Under the pieces are notes generated by a model that saw nothing but the letters and a program-made list of their open reading frames with translations, was not told the origin of the DNA and ran no database searches. Positions 1 through 8,689 of a stretch of 64,000 bases of DNA are shown here, one piece after another (position 1 is the first letter of the stretch; the number at the start of each line of letters is the position of its first letter). Made by a program: the position numbers and the translations under genes. The DNA is taken from contig DATKSG010000084.1 in the NCBI GenBank assembly GCA_035531775.1, positions 1 to 64,000 on the forward strand, in the 5' to 3' direction. The stretch is from DATKSG01 sp035531775. GTDB lineage: Bacteria > Actinomycetota > Acidimicrobiia > Acidimicrobiales > UBA8190.

Positions 1-1
1 C

Positions 2-180
2 ATCACCGAGCACTGGACGCGTGAAGGCAAGCTCTACGTCTGCGCCATCAAGGACGTCTTCTCCAACCGGATCGTGGGCTACTCGATCGATGAGCGGATG
101 AAGGCACGCCTGGCCGTCGCGGCGATCAACAACGCCGCAGCCCGTCGCGGTGAGATTGCCGGATGCATATTCCACACGGA
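2..180 (+). mobile_element. IS3-family transposase fragment (integrase core, truncated at both ends)
   Basis: The frame starting at base 2 reads ITEHWTREGKLYVCAIKDVF, then SNRIVGYSIDERMKARLAVA and GCIFHTD. This is the DDE integrase core of IS3/IS150-type OrfB proteins, which move the element by strand transfer. The left part lies outside the window. The conserved HSD-RGSQ block is cut straight after HTD at about base 180, where the sequence changes to an unrelated antitoxin-like reading. No inverted repeat or rest of the element follows, so this is a dead remnant. Family assignment is by recognition of the motif order. Confidence 0.8.
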
Positions 181-182
181 CG

Positions 183-496
183 TGCCCGCTGTGCCGCCAG
201 GGTCACCTTTACCCCGGTCGTCCGACGAAGCGCTGAACCATGAGGGCATGACCCTCGTGGTGAAGGACGTCCCCGCCGACATCTGTGACGTGTGCGGCGA
301 GGCGTACTTCGACGAGGCCGTGACTCAGCGCCTACTTGACTTGGCGAAGGAAGCGGCGGCGGCAGGAGTCGTCGTCGACGTGCGCAACTACGTCGCCGCC
401 TCACTTGATCCTGTTGAGCAACTCCTCACAGCTCGCGAGGTCGAACGCCCTCGGCGTGGGACCTCAGCCGCCCCGAAGCCAAGGCGGCCATGGTGA
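183..496 (+). pseudogene. YgiT/MqsA-like zinc-finger antitoxin remnant, frameshifted
   Basis: Bases 183-230 read CPLCRQGHLYPGRPTK, the first zinc knuckle of the YgiT-type (MqsA N-terminal) domain. The matching second half (GMTLVVKDVPADICDVCGEA, then a VDVRNY end) lies in the frame one base back, beginning around base 230. Joining the two at an apparent one-base deletion near 228-232 restores a normal-looking domain with two CxxC pairs. No start codon is seen because the 5' end abuts the transposase remnant at 180. The frame stays open to 496 without recognisable homology after about 400. The partner toxin is not visible. It is best read as a decayed antitoxin fragment. Confidence 0.6.
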
Positions 497-499
497 TCG

Positions 500-1273
500 C
501 TACATCGTGAGGCCGCCGTCCACCGCCAACACCTGGCCGGTGATGTAGCTGGCCTCGTCCGAGAGCAGGAACACCACGGCGGCCGCCACCTCGAGCGCCG
601 TCCCCTGGCGCCCGAGGGGGACAGGCGTGCGCCCCCGGCCGGGGCGCCCCTGGGTGGCCAGGCGGCCGAGCGGCGTGTCGATCAGGCCAGGTGCCACCAC
701 GTTGACGCGTCCACCTCGGCGCGCCGCCTCCCGAGCAGCCTGGCGCATGAGGCCGATCTGTGCCGCCTTGGACGTGTCGTAGGCGGGAATGCCACTGCCG
801 GCGTGGAGTCCGGCCACCGAGGAGATGAGAACCGTGGAGGAGCCTTCGCCCATGACCGTCATGGCCGCCTGCAACGTGAGGAAGTGGGCGCGCACGTTCA
901 CCGCCATGACACTGTCCCAATCGGCCGCCGTGGTCCCCTCGATGCCGAAGCCCAGCCCGATGCCAACATTGCACACCAGCGCATCGAGCCCACCGAGGCT
1001 CTCGGCAGCCCACTGCACCGCCGGCGCGCAGGCACCGGCGTCGCCGGCGTCGGCAGCGCGCGCATATGCGACCTCACCCTCGGCGCGCACGAGCGCGGCG
1101 GTGGCTTCTGCCGCGCCGAGGTCCACGTCGGTCACCGCCACCGCAGCGCCTTGGCGGGCGGCAAGCACCGCTATGGCCCGCCCGTTGCCCATCGGTGCCT
1201 CTGGGTCGTCGCTGCGCCGGGTGCCCCCGCCCACGACGAGCAGCCGGCGCCCGGCCATTCGCGGCCCGCTCAC
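500..1273 (-). CDS. SDR-family oxidoreductase
   Basis: A 257-residue short-chain dehydrogenase, a cytosolic NAD(P)-dependent oxidoreductase of unknown substrate. The nucleotide-binding segment is stretched: VVGGGTRR, about ten extra residues, then MGNGRAIAV. NVG, a catalytic Ser in ISSVAG, YDTSK (Tyr-x3-Lys) and the C-terminal DGGLTM are all present. GTG at 1273 overlaps the upstream esterase stop by four bases (GTGA), which favours translational coupling; an ATG at 1258 is the alternative start. The gene ends in TAG, showing that amber is an ordinary stop here. It is the last gene of a leftward operon with a GH5 enzyme and an esterase. Confidence 0.88.
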   Translation of the reverse strand: MSGPRMAGRRLLVVGGGTRRSDDPEAPMGNGRAIAVLAARQGAAVAVTDVDLGAAEATAALVRAEGEVAYARAADAGDAGACAPAVQWAAESLGGLDALVCNVGIGLGFGIEGTTAADWDSVMAVNVRAHFLTLQAAMTVMGEGSSTVLISSVAGLHAGSGIPAYDTSKAAQIGLMRQAAREAARRGGRVNVVAPGLIDTPLGRLATQGRPGRGRTPVPLGRQGTALEVAAAVVFLLSDEASYITGQVLAVDGGLTM

Positions 1274-2715
1274 GGGGCGATGGAGACGGTGGTGGCGTAC
1301 ACCTTTGTGCCCGTTGCATCGCCCTGTGCCGTGTACTGCTGGTAGGGGTTGGCCGGACCGAGGGGCACCGTTATGTGCAGCGAGCCGGCGCCGTCGACCT
1401 GTAGTTTTCGCACCACCGGCGAAGCATGTTCCTGGGCAATGGTCACGTCGTATGTTCCCCCCGGCGCGTAGACCGCAGGCGTCACCACCATGCCGGACCC
1501 GCTGCCGGCCAGCTCGAAGCCGGAAGGGTCGGCGTTCTCGAGTGTGCTGAACTCCTCAGCAGTGCGCTGCACAGCAACCTCCCAGCCGTAGATCGTGTAG
1601 GCGGCAGCCGCCGACATATAGGTCACCTTGGACGGGTTGGGTAGCGGGTTGGCGAAGTCGGCCATGACCGTGCCGATGCTCTGCTGGAGGTCACGGGCCC
1701 AGTACGGCCACGAGTGGGTCCCGGCGCCGTAGTCGTCCCAGTAGCTCGAGATGCCCAGCGCGTCCAGGCGGTTGTGGAACAGCGTCGTGTCGAAGTCCAC
1801 CGCCCCCTCGATCAACGCGGCCCCCGGGTAGGCCCCGACCGACTGGGGGTCGGCGGTCGGCGAGGGGTCGAGTGGGCCCGGGAAGCCGTTGCCCGTGAAG
1901 AGCAGGATGTTGGTGTCGGCGAGGTTCCCCGCCAACGTGGTCGGATCGTGTGCCGCCCAGTTGATCTCGTCGGCCAACGGGTTGCCGAAGATGGAGGTGG
2001 GGGCAACGTGGTCCTCGCCGACTTCGGTGGCGCCGATGATGAATGCCGCACCGGCTTGGGCTTCCTTGTCATAGGCGATGTCGGGTGCCGGAGAGAAACC
2101 GAGCACCGTTTCGAAAAGGTCGGGGAACCGCGCCGCGTAGCTGGTGGAACAGAAACCTCCCATCGACAGGCCGGCGATGGCGCGGCCTTGGCGGTCAGCG
2201 ATGGTGGGGAGATTGGCGTCGATCCAGGGGATGATCTCGTCGATGTGGAACGTCTCCCAGTTCGCGGCGCCGGCCGATTGACCCACCCAGTTGGAACACC
2301 AGCTGCCGCCGTTGTCGTTGAGCGAGGCGTCAGGCATCACCACGATGAGCGGCCGCCCGGTGGTGATCTGCTCGGCCTGGCCAAAGTCGACCCAGTCCGA
2401 CGCCGTGCCGGCCGTGCCGTGGAAGAGGTAGAGCACCGGGTAGCGAGTGGACGCGTTGTAGTTCGTGGGCAGCAGCACCGCCACGTGCAGCGTCCCCGCC
2501 ACCGCAGGCGTGGTCACGGTCATGTCGATCAGTCGCTGATCGGCCTGCATCTCCGAGGTGACGGTGATCCCGTCGCCATTGTGGAAAGCCACGGTGGGCG
2601 ATGTTTGCGCCGCCAGTGTCATGCCACTCATGCCTGCTGTGGCAACGAGCATCGAGCCCGCGCACACCCCGGCAGCCAGCACCGCCCACCGACGTGCCCA
2701 GTGCGGTCTCCTCAT
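1270..2715 (-). CDS. Secreted esterase of the putative esterase (PF00756-like) family
   Basis: A 481-residue alpha/beta-hydrolase with an N-terminal signal sequence (basic MRRPHWARRW, then a hydrophobic stretch to about residue 36). It is therefore probably exported. Family features are YPVLYLFHG with an oxyanion region near residue 100, the nucleophile elbow GLSMGG (Ser184), and a late GTHSWPYW carrying the probable catalytic His near residue 340. This fold covers esterase D, feruloyl esterases and antigen 85 mycolyltransferases; the substrate cannot be told from sequence. A GGAAGG ribosome site precedes ATG 2715. It lies 55 bases after the GH5 gene in the same direction, so the two probably act together on an extracellular substrate. 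Confidence 0.88.
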   Translation of the reverse strand: MRRPHWARRWAVLAAGVCAGSMLVATAGMSGMTLAAQTSPTVAFHNGDGITVTSEMQADQRLIDMTVTTPAVAGTLHVAVLLPTNYNASTRYPVLYLFHGTAGTASDWVDFGQAEQITTGRPLIVVMPDASLNDNGGSWCSNWVGQSAGAANWETFHIDEIIPWIDANLPTIADRQGRAIAGLSMGGFCSTSYAARFPDLFETVLGFSPAPDIAYDKEAQAGAAFIIGATEVGEDHVAPTSIFGNPLADEINWAAHDPTTLAGNLADTNILLFTGNGFPGPLDPSPTADPQSVGAYPGAALIEGAVDFDTTLFHNRLDALGISSYWDDYGAGTHSWPYWARDLQQSIGTVMADFANPLPNPSKVTYMSAAAAYTIYGWEVAVQRTAEEFSTLENADPSGFELAGSGSGMVVTPAVYAPGGTYDVTIAQEHASPVVRKLQVDGAGSLHITVPLGPANPYQQYTAQGDATGTKVYATTVSIAP

Positions 2716-2770
2716 CGGTTCTCACCTTCCGCCTTCGTTCCCGGCGCAGGCTAATCGGTCCGCTCTGTTG

Positions 2771-4285
2771 CTAACTCTTGGCCGTGATCGTTACCCTGAC
2801 GGCAGTCGCCCCTCGATCGGTGGCCAGCAGCAGAGCTGGTGCGTCGGGCGCAGACATGACCCGAGCACCGGTCACCGAGACCGAGTAACCGCCTGGATAC
2901 TGCAATGCCGGGACTTCCACCTTGGTCACCACCCCGATCGGAAATGAGCCGCCGGCTATGCGCTTCGTCGTGAAATCTAGGTGGAAGACCTTCGACGTTG
3001 GGTTGAAGCTCCAGTCCGTTGGAGTCCCGGCGATCGCCTGTGGATAAGGACGGACCAATGCGTCGAGGACGGACGCGTTCAGGTTGCCGGGAGCGGCGGG
3101 CGGCTCGGTGCCGTGTTGCAGGACGGCGGCGGCGCTCCCACAGCAGTCCTCGTATGCCCAGTAGCTCCAGCCCATCATGTCGGCGTCGGATTCGGCTGCC
3201 ATCCTGTTGAGCACCGTGGTGTCGGTCGTATTTCCCCATTCATCCATCAAGAGGCCGTCGCCGCTCGTGGTGGCCCTGAGGTTGGCCTGCGTGAGGACCA
3301 CATGCTCGTCGACGCCACAGAGTTGCAAGGGATCCGAGATGGTCACGGGTGACGCCGTCGAAAGGCAGTAGTTGTGAAATGCAAACAGTGCATTGGGATC
3401 GCCGATGTTGCCCAGTCGGGTGGCTGAGCCGAAGTCGAAGAAGATGTTGGGCTCGTAGACGACCAGATGATTGGGGTCAGCCGATCGGATGGCTGGGACT
3501 GCTCGCCGGTAGAATGATGTGAGGGCTTGGTCGAAGGCGGGACATCCAGCCGGGTTCGCACACGTGGGCCAACTGGCCCCCGGCCAGGGCTCGTTGAGAA
3601 TCTCGATACCAAGGAGCGCCGGGGCATCGGCAAATTGCCCGGCGATTGCATGCAGACCGGCTGCGTAGTCCTGTTGCAGTCCGACCTTGTCGCTGTCGGC
3701 GGTGTTGGCCCAGAAGTTGTCCCATGCGGTGTACTCGGCCGGGTTCTCCTCGTATCCATTGGGGAACGGCGTCTCGGTGTTCGGAACGCCGTTTGTCATC
3801 GTCATCCAGTTGGGAAAACCCCATCCCCCGACAGCTTGGCTGTATTCGCCTTGCATCATGTCGAGCAGGTCGTAGATCCCATTGCTGGCCAGTTCATGAT
3901 CGAAGGCGACGAAGTCGTCGACGTACAACTGGTCGAAGCTGCCAGGCACCGGGGCCACCCCTGAGTAGGTCATGCTCACTCGGGCCAGGTTGAAGCCCAT
4001 GGTGGCCATGAAGCTCACGTTCTGAGGTGAGAGGTCGATGACATTGACCGGAGCGCCGGTCTCCCAGTGGTCGATCTGGAGGCCATGAAGGATCACCACC
4101 CGGCCTTGGGGATCGGTCAGCCATCGCCCGTGGTGCGACAGCAGCGGCAACCCGCTCGCATCGGCCACCCGCATGCTCGCCGTGGTGGGTATGGAGAGCA
4201 ATGCACCGAGCACGGCTACTGCCACGCCCATGATCACCGGGGTGGACTGTCGTCTCGTTCTCATGCCACGTCGGAGATCCGCCAT
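2771..4285 (-). CDS. Secreted GH5 glycoside hydrolase, endoglycoceramidase-like
   Basis: A 504-residue glycosidase with a signal/anchor segment at about residues 16-36. GFNLARVSMTY, EILNEPWPG (acid/base Glu232), FAFHNYC and LLMDEWGN (nucleophile Glu349) are the GH5 landmarks. The NEPWPG form, together with a C-terminal beta domain (GGYSVSVTGARV), is characteristic of the endoglycoceramidase branch, which removes glycans from glycosphingolipids or related glycolipids outside the cell. AGGAGG lies eight bases before ATG 4285. First gene of an operon with an esterase and an SDR. It could instead act on another beta-glucoside; the family is firm, the substrate is inferred. Confidence 0.85.
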   Translation of the reverse strand: MADLRRGMRTRRQSTPVIMGVAVAVLGALLSIPTTASMRVADASGLPLLSHHGRWLTDPQGRVVILHGLQIDHWETGAPVNVIDLSPQNVSFMATMGFNLARVSMTYSGVAPVPGSFDQLYVDDFVAFDHELASNGIYDLLDMMQGEYSQAVGGWGFPNWMTMTNGVPNTETPFPNGYEENPAEYTAWDNFWANTADSDKVGLQQDYAAGLHAIAGQFADAPALLGIEILNEPWPGASWPTCANPAGCPAFDQALTSFYRRAVPAIRSADPNHLVVYEPNIFFDFGSATRLGNIGDPNALFAFHNYCLSTASPVTISDPLQLCGVDEHVVLTQANLRATTSGDGLLMDEWGNTTDTTVLNRMAAESDADMMGWSYWAYEDCCGSAAAVLQHGTEPPAAPGNLNASVLDALVRPYPQAIAGTPTDWSFNPTSKVFHLDFTTKRIAGGSFPIGVVTKVEVPALQYPGGYSVSVTGARVMSAPDAPALLLATDRGATAVRVTITAKS

Positions 4286-4470
4286 CTCGTCCGCCTCCTG
4301 GTCAGTGACGTCCGCCCGTCACCAACACTTGTTCGGAAAGCGTTCTAGCCCGCCTCGGGACCCCTCATCAATCAGGCTCCCTTGTTGGGCCTTCGTTGTG
4401 TACTGTCTGGCGGGCGCCCCCGGCGGCGTGCGCCAGGGCGTGTTCGCCCATTTCAGCCAAGGAGCTCGCG

Positions 4471-5512
4471 GTGGCACACGACGTGTTCATCAGCTATTCC
4501 AGCCACAACAAACCAGTGGGCGATGCGGTCTGCGCCACCCTCGAGCTCAAGGGCATCCGTTGCTGGATAGCTCCTCGCGATGTCACACCCGGTTCGGAGT
4601 GGGGCGAGTCAATTGGGCGAGCCTCGAATACTTCCTCGGCACCCCTCACTGGCTCGACGCTTTCACGCCTCCACTCGAGGTCCATCTCGACCGTCTGGCC
4701 TCAGTGGTGACCGGCTCTTGACCGGCGCGGAACTGCCGCCGCCCAAGCCGGTCAAAGCCCCGACCGTACCGCTGGGCGTCCGCTATGCGGCAGCGGGGGT
4801 CACGGCGCTGGTGATCCTCCTCATCATCTTCCTCCCACATGGCGGCGGGGCCTCAGGCAATTCGGGCTCGGGCAACGGCCCCAGCCAGGATTCGACGGTT
4901 GTCGGACCATGGAAGGTGCAGACTCCCCTGACCGGCATGAAGACGTGGGATATCAACGCCAAGTCGGACGGCAATTACTCCGAGTCCATCGCCTTCGCCG
5001 ACGCCGGCACCATCTCCATGTTCTACGACGGCGTGGACCCCACCGCCCCCTTTGCCAACATGCAGGGCGGCACCATCCAAGTTGCCTTTCAGCCGTCCGA
5101 TGGTCCTGTGGCGATCGCCGAATTCACCCCCGACCCGTCCAATGCGTCGGTCATCTCAGCCTATGGGCTCCTCCCGAACGAATTCTCGGCCTTCCTATAG
5201 GGCACCAACTCGGCCAACGCCGGGGTCACCGAAACGCAGATGTCCGGTACGGCCGTGAACCCCCACGAATGGCGTTCTTCGCTCAACGCGGGCGGCGCCA
5301 TCTGGGCACTTGACTTCGATGTGACCTCCCGTGGCACCCGTTACACGTTCACGGCCAGTCATTCCGAATCCGGGCACTGGCAGACGAGCCCCGGCCACCT
5401 GCACTTCGTTTCGAATGTCGGAGTGATCACGGACGGGTCTTACGCTCTCGTCTCGCCCGGTCGGCTGTCGTGGACGCTCGGGAATCAACCCGTCGTCTTC
5501 AGAACTGGCTGA
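4471..5512 (+). pseudogene. TIR-domain membrane protein, broken by deletion, frameshifts and an amber codon
   Basis: AAGGAG and GTG 4471 open a clear TIR domain (AHDVFISYSSHNKPVGDAV, then GIRCWIAPRDVTPGSEWGES). At about 4605-4620 roughly 50 residues of the TIR core appear to be missing, and the domain's end (YFLGTPHWLDAFTPPLEVHL) continues in a different frame to about 4718. A further shift near 4710 leads to a proline-rich linker, a membrane helix (VTALVILLIIFL, about 4798-4835) and an extracytoplasmic beta-rich domain. That last frame is interrupted by TAG at 5198-5200 and resumes unchanged to 5512. TIR proteins of this kind are NADase or signalling modules. This copy cannot make the full protein. 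No partner gene is adjacent. Confidence 0.8.
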
Positions 5513-5521
5513 TCACCAACA

Positions 5522-5545
5522 AGGCACCAGGCCCGGGCGGTGCCT
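5522..5545. terminator. Candidate hairpin after the TIR pseudogene
   Basis: Inverted arms AGGCACC and GGTGCCT flank a 10-base GC-rich loop, just after the pseudogene's last stop (5512) and before the exporter start (5611). No T tract follows, so a terminator is only one reading; it could be a leader hairpin of the exporter gene. Confidence 0.3.
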
Positions 5546-5610
5546 GGCAGTGGACAGGTTTCGCCGCGTGGGGGGAGACTTCCCTCTCCGACCACCACGA
5601 GGCACCATCC

Positions 5611-7179
5611 ATGTCGAAGGCTGACCCCGATTCCTCCGCGGCGAGGGCCCAAGGAAACGCGCAGCAATGGTGGACACTCGGCGCCGTGTGCGGTGCCACC
5701 TTCATGCTGCTCGTGGATATCACCATTGTCCAGGTTGCGCTCCCCACCATTCAGCGGAAACTGCACGCCAGTTTCGCCGATCTCCAGTGGGTGATCTCCG
5801 CCTATGCAGTGAGCCTGGCCGCCTTGCTCCTAACCCATGGTTCGTTGGCCGACCGCTTCGGTCGTAAGCGCGTCTTCATGTGGGGCGTCACCGTGTTCAG
5901 CGCGTCGTCGCTGGCCTGCGGCCTATCCACCACTTCGGCCATCTTGATCGGGGCCAGAGCCGTGCAAGGAGTGGGCGGGGCCGCCATGTTCGCCACCGGG
6001 CTCGCCCTTATCGGTCAGGAGTTCCGGGGTCCCGAACGAGGGACGGCCCTGGCCCTGTGGGGAGCCACCGTGGGGGGAGCAGTCGCCATTGGTCCTCTGA
6101 TCGGCGGTGCGCTCACGAGTGCCTTCGGATGGCAGTGGATCTTCTACGTCAACGTGCCCGTCGGCATCTTGACTTTGGCCATCGCGGGCTGGCGTATGGC
6201 CAACGTGCGCGACCCCGAGGCCCGACGGCTGGACTGGCTGGGCCTGGTCACGTTCTCCGGATCGCTCTTCTTCCTTGTCTTCGCACTGACGCGGGGGAAC
6301 GACGACGGTTGGTCGAGCCGACCCATCGTCGCCTTTTTCGCCGCGGCGCTCCTCCTCATGATCGCCTTCGTGGCAGTTGAGCACGTACAGCGCCGGCCGA
6401 TGTTCGACCTTTCGCTGTTCCGAAAGCCGGCCTTCGTGGGCGTGTCGGTGGGCACCTTCGCCATCGGTGCCGGGATGTTTGCCATGTTCCCCTACCTGAC
6501 GCTCTACCTCCAGAACGACCTCGGGTTGTCGCCCCTCCAAGGCGGCGTACGTCTGCTCCCGCTTACATTGCTGACCTTCGTCGTGCCCTTGGCCACCCGC
6601 TCGGCGGTGGCGCGCACTGCTCCGGGCCTCGTTCTCGGCGTCGGGCTCGGGATCTCGGCCTGCGGCCTGGCGTTGATGGACCTAGTCGATGCCAGCTCGA
6701 CGTGGGTCGTCCTGCTGCCCGGATTCCTGGTGGCCGGGCTCGGAATCGGCCTGGCCAATCCAGCCATCGCTCGCATCGCGTTGGGAGTGGTCCCTCCCGA
6801 GCGCAGCGGCATGGCCTCGGGGATCAACAACACCTTCCGCCTGGCCGGAGTGGCTACCGGGGTCTCCGCCCTGGGCGCTGTCTTCCAGCAGCGCCTCGCC
6901 ACGTCCTTGGTCCCGGCATTTGGACACCGCTCTGGCGCCGTGGCGCAAGCCGTGGCCGCCGGGGGGGTTGGAACAGCAGCGCGCTTACCTGTGAGTGCCG
7001 GCTCCGGCGTGGTTGCCGCCCGCCACGCCTTCGTAGCCGGCACGGAGGGCATCCTCGTGATCGGCGCCGTCACCGTGCTCGCCGGTGCCCTCTTCGCCGG
7101 CTTCGTTCGGGGCCGCGACTTCCATCAGCACACCATGCCCGTCGGCGCCACACTCGAGGCCGAATTGGCTTCCGGATAG
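5611..7179 (+). CDS. MFS drug exporter, DHA2 (EmrB/QacA-type) family
   Basis: About 522 residues and roughly 14 hydrophobic segments, as in DHA2 proton/drug antiporters of the inner membrane. Helix 1 carries LLVDITIVQVALPTI, motif A is GSLADRFGRKRVF in the loop between helices 2 and 3, and the antiporter motif C region reads ATVGGAVAIGPLIGG. The frame is open from 5470, but the first 47 residues lack family character, so ATG 5611 is chosen. It sits between two pseudogenes and has no adjacent regulator, so the substrate is unknown. It appears intact. Confidence 0.88.
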   Translation: MSKADPDSSAARAQGNAQQWWTLGAVCGATFMLLVDITIVQVALPTIQRKLHASFADLQWVISAYAVSLAALLLTHGSLADRFGRKRVFMWGVTVFSASSLACGLSTTSAILIGARAVQGVGGAAMFATGLALIGQEFRGPERGTALALWGATVGGAVAIGPLIGGALTSAFGWQWIFYVNVPVGILTLAIAGWRMANVRDPEARRLDWLGLVTFSGSLFFLVFALTRGNDDGWSSRPIVAFFAAALLLMIAFVAVEHVQRRPMFDLSLFRKPAFVGVSVGTFAIGAGMFAMFPYLTLYLQNDLGLSPLQGGVRLLPLTLLTFVVPLATRSAVARTAPGLVLGVGLGISACGLALMDLVDASSTWVVLLPGFLVAGLGIGLANPAIARIALGVVPPERSGMASGINNTFRLAGVATGVSALGAVFQQRLATSLVPAFGHRSGAVAQAVAAGGVGTAARLPVSAGSGVVAARHAFVAGTEGILVIGAVTVLAGALFAGFVRGRDFHQHTMPVGATLEAELASG

Positions 7180-7252
7180 CGAGGCGTGAAATCCCGCTTC
7201 AGGACATATACGGCGTTATATCGTGCCGTGGCAACGACAAGGGAGGAGCCTG

Positions 7253-7789
7253 ATGCCGGCAAGGCGTTGCGTCGTGACGGGTCAGGTAGAGGGCGGTCGC
7301 TCCGTGGTGGTCTCCGACACCATGGTCGACCCCGTGGAGGTGAGTCTCCTGCCCGGGTTCGAATTCCACCGGCTGTGGGGAAGCGACAATCCACCGGCTC
7401 TCCCATCTGAGGGAACACCGCCGGGGCAACAACGCTACTTCCCCCCGGCTGGTGGATACCGGTTCGGGTTCTTCACCGTCGGCCCCGTGTCCTCGGCGCC
7501 GGCTCCGGACATCGACATCGTCTCGGCACTGGAGGAACTCGACCAGCGCCTGCCCGGGCTCAGCGAGGTGATGGAACCCGACCAACCTGGCATGCACACC
7601 ACCGACACGGTCGACCTGGACTTGGTGTTGTCAGGCGAGGTGTGGCTCGAACTCGATGACGGCTAGGAAATCCGCCTCGTCGCCGGCGACACGGTCGTGC
7701 AGAACGGGACGCGTCACGCCTGGCACAACCGCAGCGAGCAGCCTTGCGTGCTGTTCGTGGCCCTGCTCGGCGCCAGGCGCTCGAGCTGA
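7253..7789 (+). pseudogene. Cupin-domain protein interrupted by an in-frame TAG
   Basis: GGGAGGAG precedes ATG 7253. The first 137 codons end LDLVLSGEVWLELDDG, followed by TAG at 7664-7666. The same frame then continues EIRLVAGDTVVQNGTRHAWH to a TGA at 7787-7789. Together these form one ordinary cupin barrel whose second metal-binding half (GDTVVQNGTRHAWHN) lies wholly after the stop. In related cupins the interrupted position is normally Glu (DDGEE), so a single GAG to TAG change explains it. Truncation removes half of the barrel and probably abolishes function. Full length would be about 178 residues. Confidence 0.78.
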
Positions 7790-7811
7790 CAGCCGACGCC
7801 AGAATGTCGAG

Positions 7812-8210
7812 TCAGGCCCGCTCCACGGCGAGGCGGACTATGTCGATCAAGTGTGCGGGGGGAACAGGCTTGGCCAAGCACGCCACCACCTCGTCGCTGT
7901 GCGCCGCCCGGAAAGTGTCCATCAGGTCCTGGCCGAGCGCCGACACCACGATGACCGGTGGATGGGTACGGGCCAGAGCCAAGAAGGTCTCGCCGTACTC
8001 GCCTGAAACGTGATGGTCGAGAATCACGCTCCTCACGTCGCGACTCTCCACCACCTGCAGGGCTTCGGCCACCGTCTTCGTGACCACCACAGTGAAGCCG
8101 GCCGATTCGAGCACCTCGGCCGTCGACCAGGCCACGCCGGGCTCGTCCTCGACCATGAGCACGTCGAGGCGTTCGCCCGTCAGAGGGGCGGCGCTGGTCG
8201 TCTCTGGCAT
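7812..8210 (-). CDS. Single-domain response regulator (receiver only)
   Basis: A 132-residue CheY-like receiver with no output domain. VLMVEDEPG supplies the acidic pocket, the phosphorylatable Asp is in VILDHHVSG, and IVVSALG and LAKPVPP give the conserved Ser and Lys. It would relay phosphate from an unlinked histidine kinase; none is in the window. The frame is open to 8417, but the extra 69 residues are arginine-rich with no family match, so ATG 8210 is preferred. The gene converges on the cupin pseudogene and lies tail-away from the next rightward gene. Confidence 0.85.
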   Translation of the reverse strand: MPETTSAAPLTGERLDVLMVEDEPGVAWSTAEVLESAGFTVVVTKTVAEALQVVESRDVRSVILDHHVSGEYGETFLALARTHPPVIVVSALGQDLMDTFRAAHSDEVVACLAKPVPPAHLIDIVRLAVERA

Positions 8211-8286
8211 GGTTGCAAGCCTCACATCTCTCAGGCGCCGGACCCAGAGGCTTTTGTCCCTCGGCCGCCCGCCGGTTGCCGATCGG

Positions 8287-8292
8287 TAGCCT
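8287..8292 (+). promoter_or_regulatory. Candidate -10 (TAGCCT) of a leaderless promoter
   Basis: TAGCCT lies nine bases before ATG 8302 with no Shine-Dalgarno between. The placement matches leaderless actinobacterial promoters, in which transcription starts at or next to the start codon. Confidence 0.4.
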
Positions 8293-8301
8293 TGGGGCAC
8301 G

Positions 8302-8613
8302 ATGGCGCACCGGTCCGCAGCCCGAGACCCGGCCCTTACCGTCCTGGCGGCCGTGCTGGTGGCCGGATTTTTGGCCATGTGCGCCTGGCAGGCCACTCGC
8401 GCCCTGGCCGGCAACACCTTGAGCTGGGCCTATGTATTCGAGTGGCCACTGTTTGCCGGGTACGTCATCTACATGTGGTGGCGCCTGTCGTACCGGTCTA
8501 GTCCTCCTGCAACTGAAGAGCGCCGGCCCGTGAGCAGCACCGACGACGAGCTGGAGGCCTACAACCAGTACCTGGCCGCGCTGGAGGAAAGCGGTCGTCG
8601 CAAGCACTGGTGA
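8302..8613 (+). CDS. Conserved two-helix membrane protein
   Basis: A 103-residue protein with two membrane segments (about residues 11-30 and 41-60) and an acidic tail containing DDELEAYNQYLAALEE. The segment LSWAYVFEWPLFAGYVIYMW recurs in small actinobacterial membrane proteins of unknown role; I recognise the type but know no function. It probably sits in the inner membrane with the tail in the cytosol. ATG 8302 lacks a ribosome site and has a -10-like hexamer close by. The divergent neighbour is a lone receiver. Confidence 0.7.
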   Translation: MAHRSAARDPALTVLAAVLVAGFLAMCAWQATRALAGNTLSWAYVFEWPLFAGYVIYMWWRLSYRSSPPATEERRPVSSTDDELEAYNQYLAALEESGRRKHW

Positions 8614-8689
8614 GCTCCAAAGGGGGTTTATCGCCCCTGGTGGGCGACCATGTCGCTGCTCTGACACACCCCGACGCCAATATGGCGCC

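Noticed and set aside
4471..4720. Thoeris-like or other TIR defence system
   Set aside because: The TIR gene is broken and no SIR2/NADase-sensor or effector partner is next to it.
5198..7666. Amber codon recoding (pyrrolysine or suppressor) in the TIR and cupin genes
   Set aside because: TAG also ends intact genes in the window, the TIR gene has further frameshifts, and no pyl gene or suppressor tRNA is seen.
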